Assembly (NCBI GenBank): GCA_937920335.1
Contig: CALGUT010000552.1
Span: 1-14,293 of the forward strand
Direction: 5' to 3'
Origin: an uncultured Opitutales bacterium
Lineage (GTDB): Bacteria; Verrucomicrobiota; Verrucomicrobiia; Opitutales; UBA2995
Length of the DNA: 14,293 nt
The notes beneath the pieces were generated by a model. The model was given only the letters and a program-made list of their open reading frames with translations. It made no database searches and was not told where the DNA came from. This document shows positions 1 through 4,866 of this stretch, piece after piece; the first letter of the stretch is position 1; the number at the start of each line of letters is the position of its first letter. The position numbers were made by a program, and so were the translations under genes.

Positions 1-342
1 CGCCGATCCATGCTCATAGGGCGTCGTCATGTAGGATCGTTCGGGATTAGTAGCAGCTGCTGCAGCCATGACGGGCAACCCCGAATCATACTCCGGTGAC
101 TTCATGACTTGGTTCGACAACATCCTAAGAGGAAAGGACGGGATGTCAGATCGGCTGACCATTTGTTGAAAATTCTGGCGGGCGACCATTACCTTTTCGT
201 TGGCAGGCCACTGCCCTATATCCGCAATGAGGTGCCTGATATCATGATCTTCTTCGCTCATCAGAAAGTCGTGAATCTTACCACACTCCCCGTCTACAGC
301 TTGGATGGGCATACTAATTAGGTCTTTTATACTTCTTAACAT
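1..342 (-). CDS. PRC-barrel domain protein (3' end beyond window)
   Basis: The minus strand is open from an ATG at 342-340 to the left edge, giving 114 residues and no stop. The first 40 or so residues (MLRSIKDLIS..., then VDGECGKIHDFLMSEEDHDIRHLIADIGQW) follow the pattern of bacterial PRC-barrel proteins: a short lead, a D-G-x-x-G-K turn, then an acidic stretch and a (R/H)-x-L-(V/I)-x-D strand. Such domains are small beta-barrels found in stand-alone proteins of unknown role and in RimM and reaction-centre H subunits. Residues about 80-95 contain an alanine run and do not look like the core barrel. I saw no signal peptide or membrane segment and no clear Shine-Dalgarno. An internal ATG at 312 would cut off the first conserved strand, so the upstream start is preferred. 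Function unknown. Confidence 0.72.
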   Translation of the reverse strand, partial: MLRSIKDLISMPIQAVDGECGKIHDFLMSEEDHDIRHLIADIGQWPANEKVMVARQNFQQMVSRSDIPSFPLRMLSNQVMKSPEYDSGLPVMAAAAATNPERSYMTTPYEHGSA

Positions 343-405
343 ACCGTAACTAATATGCAGCCCCTATGCCAATGCCGTTATACGGGCCTGGGAGCCACCA
401 TTCGC

Positions 406-448
406 TGCATATTGCATGATCTCGCCAAGCAGCGTGCCGCAATATGCA
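406..448. repeat. Inverted repeat, 10-bp arms
   Basis: TGCATATTGC at 406-415 is the exact reverse complement of GCAATATGCA at 439-448, with a 23-base loop. Allowing a two-base bulge, the stem extends by CGC/GCG outside. There is no T-run after either arm, so it does not look like an intrinsic terminator. It may be part of a larger palindromic element or a small mobile remnant. Confidence 0.6.
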
Positions 449-520
449 ATGCGGAGCACGTGGCGGCAGGGTTAGCTAGCTATCCCAAAGAATCCGCTCA
501 GTAGGTTAAAATACGGGACT

Positions 521-562
521 AGACCGGTCCGCAATCCTCGCTCGGAACCTACGTAGATTGCT
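521..562. repeat. Imperfect direct repeat, copy 1
   Basis: The core CTCGGAACCTACGT, one variable base, then GATTGCT (541-562) recurs at 1857-1878 with 21 of 22 bases identical. An AGA(G)CCGGTC block lies exactly 11 bases before the core in both copies (521-529 and 1836-1845). This copy starts 26 bases beyond the stop of the minus-strand glycosyltransferase. It overlaps a 7-bp inverted pair (501-507/546-552). Confidence 0.75.
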
Positions 563-588
563 AAAACGGCGCTACACACACCGTCTAA

Positions 589-1563
589 TCAAGAATCCTT
601 CTGCGGCGGCGGAAGGCCGTCCTCATTCCGTAACTCAAAATACTCCTTCACCCACGCCTGCATCGCGCTTCGATCCGAGCTCCAGCGCCAGCAACCATGG
701 GAGTCGAGGGCTACGTCGGTGTAGGGGTCGAAGTCGAACTGCGCAAACTGGCTATGCCGCGTTTGATGCCCGCGATCTTTTAGCTCGCCGTGCCAGAGAT
801 GAAAAAGACGTCCTGGGAGATAACCCACCCGACCACGGATACTGTCGAAGAACGGTTCAGCCCAAGCCAGGTAGTGCTTCGTCCGGAGATCATTCATTCC
901 AACCACTTGCGCGAAATGGCTGGGTACCCCCACTCCGGCAGCAAGCACCGCCTTGTCACCACTTCCGATAATACAAGCGTCATAAAGGCCGTGCTTGTCC
1001 AGGGTCTCCCGCCGACAGGCCCAAGCAAGGCCACAGGTTGAACGTTTCAGGAGCCCGCCCGGTGTCGCAACCTCTTCAGCCGTCAGTTCTCCAGACACGA
1101 GTTGCGAGACCACCGATTCGGATGTGAAGGTGCCCCGCCAAGAGTCAGGATTTTCCACGGTGAAATCCTTGGGGAGTTCATGACGCTCGTGAAAGAGGTG
1201 AACCAGCTCATATTCGTCCAATGCCCGGTCGGCTCTTTCCACCCAATCCTCATTCTCAAACAACACATCGCAATCGAGCCAGGCGACTTTGTCGCAGGTA
1301 TCGGGGAGGGACTTTAAAGCCACATTGAGCAAGCGTTCCTTTTGCCAGAGAACCGACGTAGTGCGGAGCTGAATCAATACGTCCGCATCCTCCGGTCCCA
1401 GTTGAAACTCGTCGGTAAAAGAAAGCTCGACCGTCACGAGAGGAACGTTCAAGCGCTTCCTAAATAAATGGTAATTGTTCAACCGACGCTGATACCCAAC
1501 TGGATTGAAGTAGCAAGTGATTCCCCACAGGTTTGGCGTGTGTGCCTCAGGCATCCTGTCCAT
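589..1563 (-). CDS. Putative GT-A type glycosyltransferase
   Basis: A 324-residue soluble protein with no signal peptide or membrane segment. It opens with a beta-strand (LWGITCYFNPVGYQRRLNNY), has LWQKERLLN at 72-80 and then a hydrophobic strand ending in the acidic motif WLDCDVLF (DCD at 97-99). That is the layout of GT-A enzymes, in which the D-x-D binds the metal and nucleotide sugar. Near the C-terminus HLWHGELKDR (255-264) supplies the His/Arg cluster often seen in such proteins. The start is fixed by a strong GGGAGG eight bases before the ATG. Its neighbourhood (rfbA and nucleotide-sugar genes) suggests polysaccharide or glycan synthesis. Donor and acceptor cannot be read from the sequence. 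The assignment rests on motif layout, not on a family I can name with certainty. Confidence 0.62.
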   Translation of the reverse strand: MDRMPEAHTPNLWGITCYFNPVGYQRRLNNYHLFRKRLNVPLVTVELSFTDEFQLGPEDADVLIQLRTTSVLWQKERLLNVALKSLPDTCDKVAWLDCDVLFENEDWVERADRALDEYELVHLFHERHELPKDFTVENPDSWRGTFTSESVVSQLVSGELTAEEVATPGGLLKRSTCGLAWACRRETLDKHGLYDACIIGSGDKAVLAAGVGVPSHFAQVVGMNDLRTKHYLAWAEPFFDSIRGRVGYLPGRLFHLWHGELKDRGHQTRHSQFAQFDFDPYTDVALDSHGCWRWSSDRSAMQAWVKEYFELRNEDGLPPPQKDS

Positions 1564-1663
1564 AAATCCATCCTCCCTTCATCGATCCTAAATATTCGCT
1601 AACGATTGTCACCATTTCCACAGTCTCAGGAGGCAGCGCCTGTATTCCTTTGAAACGAAAGCC
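1547..1663 (-). pseudogene. Possible unidentified gene tail overlapping the glycosyltransferase start
   Basis: After an in-frame TAG at 1666-1664 the minus strand is open for 38 codons to TGA at 1549-1547. The peptide includes LPPETVEMVTIVSEYLGS and then MKGGWIYGQDA. It has no good start codon but a protein-like, amphipathic composition, and it runs over the glycosyltransferase start in another frame. It could be the eroded end of a former upstream gene, or chance. No family is recognised. Confidence 0.25.
1572..1577 (-). promoter_or_regulatory. Strong ribosome-binding site of the glycosyltransferase
   Basis: On the minus strand GGGAGG lies eight bases before the ATG at 1563-1561. It is one of only two strong Shine-Dalgarno sequences in the window, so it decides this start. 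Confidence 0.75.
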
Positions 1664-1714
1664 CTACCAGCGGAAGGATTATAAATGAGCAAGTATCGCG
1701 CAGATCCACAATGA

Positions 1715-1819
1715 TCATTTCAATCGGGTTCTAAGATACTCTCCGTAAGAAGATTTGCCTAACTTGCCAATGATTTGCTCAAGCTTTGCATCATCAATCC
1801 AACCCTTTTCAAAAGCAAT
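1715..1819 (-). pseudogene. Remnant of a second rfbA 3' end
   Basis: The minus strand encodes IAFEKGWIDDAKLEQIIGKL then GKSSYGEYLRTRLK and a TGA. By eye it matches the last residues of the neighbouring RfbA at 22 of 34 positions, including identical IAFEKGWI and GKSSYG blocks. Upstream the frame loses similarity at once and meets a stop, so only the C-terminal 34 codons survive. The changes are mostly conservative, which points to a once functional, diverged copy rather than a recent tandem duplication. It lies directly downstream of the intact rfbA in the same orientation. Note that this remnant ends in ...LK and stop, whereas the intact gene continues with Gln-Ser-Thr from the repeat sequence. 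Confidence 0.85.
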
Positions 1820-1823
1820 TGGT

Positions 1824-1843
1824 CCGGTCTCTTTCAGAGCCGG
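1824..1843 (-). terminator. Terminator-like hairpin after rfbA
   Basis: Read on the minus strand, CCGGCTCT, loop GAA, AGAG-A-CCGG form a GC-rich stem with one bulged base about 20 bases beyond the rfbA stop. It is followed by ACCAATTGCTTTTG, a modest T-run that already lies at the edge of the rfbA remnant. It is plausible as an intrinsic terminator, but the T-tract is distant and weak. Confidence 0.42.
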
Positions 1844-1878
1844 TCATGTCGCTATGCTCGGAACCTACGTCGATTGCT
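1836..1878. repeat. Imperfect direct repeat, copy 2
   Basis: This is the second copy of the repeat at 521-562, with the same order: AGAGCCGGTC, 11 variable bases, then the 22-base core (1857-1878). On the minus strand the core begins inside the rfbA coding region and provides its final codons (AGCAATCGACG, then TAG at 1867-1865). Both copies lie just beyond the 3' end of a minus-strand gene in the same orientation. Confidence 0.75.
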
Positions 1879-2746
1879 TCAAAAGGGTTTTAAGGTATTT
1901 CCCGTAGCTGGACTTACCCAAGTTCTTAATAACGTCGGCAAGTTCTGATGTACTTATCCAACCCTTTTCAAAAGCAATCTCCTCAGGGCAGGCGATTTTG
2001 GTGCCTTGCCGTTTCTCGATGATCGAGACGAAGTTCCCGGCGTCCAGGAGCGACTCCATGGTGCCTGTATCCAACCAGGCAGTACCACGGCCGAGGCGCT
2101 CGACAAACAGGCGATCGCTTTCCAGATAAATACGATTCAAGTCCGTGATCTCCAGCTCGCCGCGCGCGGAGGGCTTAAGGTCTCGCGCTACGTCGCACAC
2201 ATCGGCCGGATAAAAATAGATACCCGGCACGGCATACGATGATTTGGGATGTTTCGGTTTTTCCTCCAATGAGACCGCTTTACCGGCCCCATCAAATTCA
2301 ACGACTCCATATTCACCGGGGTTAGCGACATGGTAACCAAACACCGTAGCCGCTTCGACCCGCGCCGCTACCCGTTGCATGGTATGCGGAAACTCGTGTC
2401 CGTAGAATAAATTGTCCCCAAGCACCAGGGCCGCTGGAGCACCGTCGAGAAATTTCTCGCCGATATGGAACGCCTGGGCCAGTCCATCAGGCGACGGCTG
2501 CTCTGCGTATTCAAACGATAACCCCCACTGGGCCCCATCTCCCAATAGTTTTCGAAAATTCGGAAGGTCGTGAGGCGTAGATATAATCAAAATCTCCCGG
2601 ATACCTGCGAACATCAGTACCGATAATGGATAATAAATCATCGGTTTATCATAGACGGGCATCAGCTGTTTACTAACAGCCAGAGTGAGGGGATAGAGCC
2701 GGGTGCCACTGCCCCCTGCCAAGATAATACCTTTACGGTCAGACAT
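1865..2746 (-). CDS. rfbA: Glucose-1-phosphate thymidylyltransferase
   Basis: RfbA/RmlA joins dTTP and glucose-1-phosphate to give dTDP-glucose, the first step towards dTDP-rhamnose and other deoxysugars in the cytoplasm. The 293-residue length is normal. The nucleotidyltransferase signature GGSGTRLYPLT (11-21) is intact, followed by SKQLMPVYDKPMIYYP (25-40). LGDNLFYG (109-116, with the metal-binding Asp111), EEKPKHPKSSYAVPGIYFYP and GTAWLDTGTMESLLDA complete the family pattern. The usual partners rfbB, rfbC and rfbD are not in the window. The start ATG has no strong Shine-Dalgarno, but the family N-terminus begins right there. The last three residues (Gln-Ser-Thr) come from a repeated intergenic sequence, which suggests the original 3' end was replaced by recombination. 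The gene is divergent from the epimerase, with 144 bases between starts. Confidence 0.95.
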   Translation of the reverse strand: MSDRKGIILAGGSGTRLYPLTLAVSKQLMPVYDKPMIYYPLSVLMFAGIREILIISTPHDLPNFRKLLGDGAQWGLSFEYAEQPSPDGLAQAFHIGEKFLDGAPAALVLGDNLFYGHEFPHTMQRVAARVEAATVFGYHVANPGEYGVVEFDGAGKAVSLEEKPKHPKSSYAVPGIYFYPADVCDVARDLKPSARGELEITDLNRIYLESDRLFVERLGRGTAWLDTGTMESLLDAGNFVSIIEKRQGTKIACPEEIAFEKGWISTSELADVIKNLGKSSYGKYLKTLLKQST

Positions 2747-2890
2747 GGAAAATAGGTGTATTCAGCCACTCCGTACTGGCAAGACGGAATAATTTCACAG
2801 TCGCAGCTAAACAATCCCGGGAATCAATTTTTCCCAGACGACTCCTTCCGTAGTTGCATCTTCAGGGAGTTACTTTCAACGTCTCGAACC

Positions 2891-3859
2891 ATGAATGTGC
2901 TCCTGACGGGCTGCGCCGGTTTCATTGGATGGAAAACCGCTGAGTTGTTGATCGATCAAGGTCACCAGGTTGTTGGTATCGATAACCTGAATGACTACTA
3001 TGATGTCGCGCTCAAAAACTGGCGCCTCAAACAACTCACCCACTTGGAGGGATTTCAGTTTGAGCGCGTCGATCTCGACAACAGAGATGAGCTGAATGCC
3101 TTGTTTGCCGCCCACCCACTGGAGGCAGTTATCAACTTGGGTGGCCGCGCCGGGGTGCGATACAGCATGGAAAATCCACACGCCTACGTAGAGACGAACG
3201 CGGTTGGAACCCTGAATATTCTCGAAGCCATGCGCTCACACGGTATCCAAAAACTGGTCCTGGCATCCACCTCGTCCCTCTACGCCGGTCAGAAAATGCC
3301 GTTTCTGGAATCTTTGCCGGTCAACGAGCCCATCTCACCCTACGCAGCCAGCAAGAAATTCGCCGAGGTCATGGCCTACACCTACCATCACCTTTATGAC
3401 TTTGATATTTCCGCCGTGCGGTTCTTCACCGTCTACGGACCTGCGGGACGCCCCGATATGGCGCCGCTCAGATTTGTCCGGTGGATCGATGAGGGCACGC
3501 CCATCACCTTATTCGGAGACGGTTCTCAGAGCCGGGACTTTACCTACGTGGATGACATCGCCCGGGGAACCATCGCCGCCCTGCGACCGGTTGGATACGA
3601 AATCATAAACCTCGGTGGCGGAAATAATCCCATCTCGATCTCTAAAATGATCGAGACCTTTGAATCCAGGTTGGGGAAGAAAGCGGTCATCGATGAACAA
3701 CCGTTTATTAAGGCCGACATGATGCACACCTGGGCCGAAATCTCCAAGGCCAAGCGACTCCTTGACTGGGAACCCCAAGTGAGCTTCGAGGAAGGCACAC
3801 AGCGCCTGGTCGATTGGTACCTCGCTGAAAAAGAATGGGTCAGTCAGTTAGTCTTATAG
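2891..3859 (+). CDS. NAD-dependent sugar epimerase, UDP-glucuronate 4-epimerase-like
   Basis: An extended short-chain dehydrogenase of 322 residues acting on nucleotide sugars. The Rossmann motif TGCAGFIG (Gly7, Gly10, Gly13) sits at the very N-terminus. An upstream ATG in frame at 2756 would add 45 residues that resemble no leader, so I place the start at 2891. DNLNDYYDVALKNWRLKQL (31-49) is characteristic of UDP-glucuronate 4-epimerases and their relatives. The catalytic set is Ser/Thr in LASTSSLY (124-131) plus Tyr151 and Lys155 in YAASK. RFFTVYGP (177-184) and SRDFTYVDD (214-222) are family-typical substrate-loop motifs. It heads a plus-strand run with two nucleotidyltransferase genes, so UDP-GlcA to UDP-GalA conversion fits. 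The exact sugar is inferred from the subgroup look, and another UDP-hexose is possible. Confidence 0.82.
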   Translation: MNVLLTGCAGFIGWKTAELLIDQGHQVVGIDNLNDYYDVALKNWRLKQLTHLEGFQFERVDLDNRDELNALFAAHPLEAVINLGGRAGVRYSMENPHAYVETNAVGTLNILEAMRSHGIQKLVLASTSSLYAGQKMPFLESLPVNEPISPYAASKKFAEVMAYTYHHLYDFDISAVRFFTVYGPAGRPDMAPLRFVRWIDEGTPITLFGDGSQSRDFTYVDDIARGTIAALRPVGYEIINLGGGNNPISISKMIETFESRLGKKAVIDEQPFIKADMMHTWAEISKAKRLLDWEPQVSFEEGTQRLVDWYLAEKEWVSQLVL

Positions 3860-3885
3860 GTGGTCGACTCCCATTCCCAGATCCC

Positions 3886-3900
3886 ACCCTCGTAAAGGGT
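3886..3900 (+). terminator. Weak terminator-like hairpin
   Basis: ACCCT, loop CGTAA, AGGGT, followed within about ten bases by the T-rich stretch AATCTTTTCATTTT. The five-pair stem is short, so partial termination or chance are both possible. Confidence 0.28.
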
Positions 3901-3910
3901 CTGTTAATCT

Positions 3911-3928
3911 TTTCATTTTGAAATGAAA
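3911..3928. promoter_or_regulatory. AT-rich perfect palindrome, possible operator
   Basis: TTTCATTT, TG, AAATGAAA: eight-base arms with a two-base centre, 52 bases before the GalU-like gene. Its size and symmetry suit a dimeric regulator site. No regulator gene lies nearby. Confidence 0.35.
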
Positions 3929-3980
3929 TGAAAGAAACAGATATTGCCTCCCCAAGTGTGACCTTTCAAATTTCTGAGCT

Positions 3981-4823
3981 ATGAAGATCCAAAAAGCAGT
4001 CATTACTGCGGCGGGGAGAAATCAACGTCACTTACCACTCCAGACCCTCGTCGATCGCGAAGGCTACCCCCGCTCCGCGCTCAACTTACTCATCGAGGAA
4101 ATCACGTCGACCGGCATCCAGGACATCGGAATCGTAATTGCGCCAGGAGATAAGCCTCTCTTCCAGGAAAGCGTGGACGTCAGCAACGCCAAGTTGACTT
4201 TTATCGAGCAGGAATCACCCAACGGGTACGGGCATGCCATTCACTGCGCCAAGCAGTTTGTAGAAGGGGAACCCTTCTTGTTAATGGTCAGTGACCACCT
4301 CTATGTCAGCGATTCCGATGATAGCTGTGCAACCCAGTTGGTAAAAACCGCTGAAGCGCTCAATTCGTCGGTATCGGCTGTTCAAGCCACTCACGAAGGC
4401 AAACTGACAGATTTTGGTGCGGTTGGCGGTAGCCTTTCTTCGGAAGGTAAAAACTTGTATGCCATCGACAAGATATTGGAGAAACCCACCCCCACCCAGG
4501 CGGAACAGGAAATCATGGTTCCCGGCCTCCGCACAGGCCACTACCTATGCTTCTTCGGCATGCACATTTTGACACCCAGGATCTTCGATATCCTGGAAAC
4601 GCTTCTGGAAGACAAGGACGCAAGGCCCTCGCTTTCAGATGCATTGGAAGTGCTTGCCAAGCAGGAGCAGTATCTGGCCAGTGTCATTCAAGGGAGGCGT
4701 TACGACCTCGAAGATCGTTATGGCATGTTAACCGCTCAGATGGCCTTGGCCCTTGATGGCAGAAACCGTGAAGAAGTGCTCACCCAATTAGTCGGGCTTC
4801 TGGCGGAATCCAAACCTCGCTGA
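3981..4823 (+). CDS. GalU-like sugar nucleotidyltransferase with altered signature
   Basis: A 280-residue protein that aligns by eye with bacterial UTP-glucose-1-phosphate uridylyltransferases (GalU). Shared landmarks are KAVITAAG (5-12), IEQESPNGYGHAIHCAKQFV (75-94), FLLMVSDHLY with Asp105 in the metal site (99-108), EKPTP (168-172) and YDLEDRYGML (241-250) in place of GalU's YDTGDKxGYL. The glycine-rich loop G-x-G-T-R has become G-R-N-Q-R (12-16). The block PKEMLPLVDKP, which carries a key lysine, is shortened and reads DREGYPRSAL (25-34). These are the residues that hold the nucleotide. Activity may therefore be changed or lost, leaving perhaps a regulatory or paralogous role. It ends 43 bases before the large kinase/uridylyltransferase gene and is probably co-transcribed. 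No strong Shine-Dalgarno is visible. Confidence 0.7.
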   Translation: MKIQKAVITAAGRNQRHLPLQTLVDREGYPRSALNLLIEEITSTGIQDIGIVIAPGDKPLFQESVDVSNAKLTFIEQESPNGYGHAIHCAKQFVEGEPFLLMVSDHLYVSDSDDSCATQLVKTAEALNSSVSAVQATHEGKLTDFGAVGGSLSSEGKNLYAIDKILEKPTPTQAEQEIMVPGLRTGHYLCFFGMHILTPRIFDILETLLEDKDARPSLSDALEVLAKQEQYLASVIQGRRYDLEDRYGMLTAQMALALDGRNREEVLTQLVGLLAESKPR

Positions 4824-4866
4824 TCTGAAACCATTCACCGGACCTACGCTGGACGGATCCTCTAAT

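Larger units (their letters stand above)
343..588. other. Intergenic stretch with nested inverted repeats
   Basis: No gene is recognised in these 246 bases. They hold a 10-bp inverted repeat (406-415 with 439-448), a second 7-bp pair (GTAGGTT at 501-507, AACCTAC at 546-552) and one copy of a direct repeat also found after rfbA. On the minus strand a short open stretch (from about 470 to 364, no start codon, ending in TAG) could be a gene fragment but matches nothing I know. Confidence 0.5.

Noticed and set aside
521..562. Integron attC site or gene cassette boundary
   Set aside because: The repeat follows gene 3' ends like a cassette site and has inverted arms in copy 1, but the attC core motifs (RYYYAAC and GTTRRRY) are not met, and copy 2 lacks the matching inverted arm.
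558..1317. Plus-strand open frames across the glycosyltransferase
   Set aside because: They are low-complexity, Ser/Pro/Arg-rich antisense translations of a well-supported minus-strand gene.
2817..2835. GGGAA/TTCCC hairpin between rfbA and the epimerase
   Set aside because: The arms are only five bases and there is no further symmetry or T-run; expected by chance in 144 bases.
2756..2890. Longer N-terminus for the epimerase starting at 2756
   Set aside because: The extra 45 residues do not resemble a signal or domain, and the Rossmann strand of this family normally begins right after the initiator Met, as it does from 2891.
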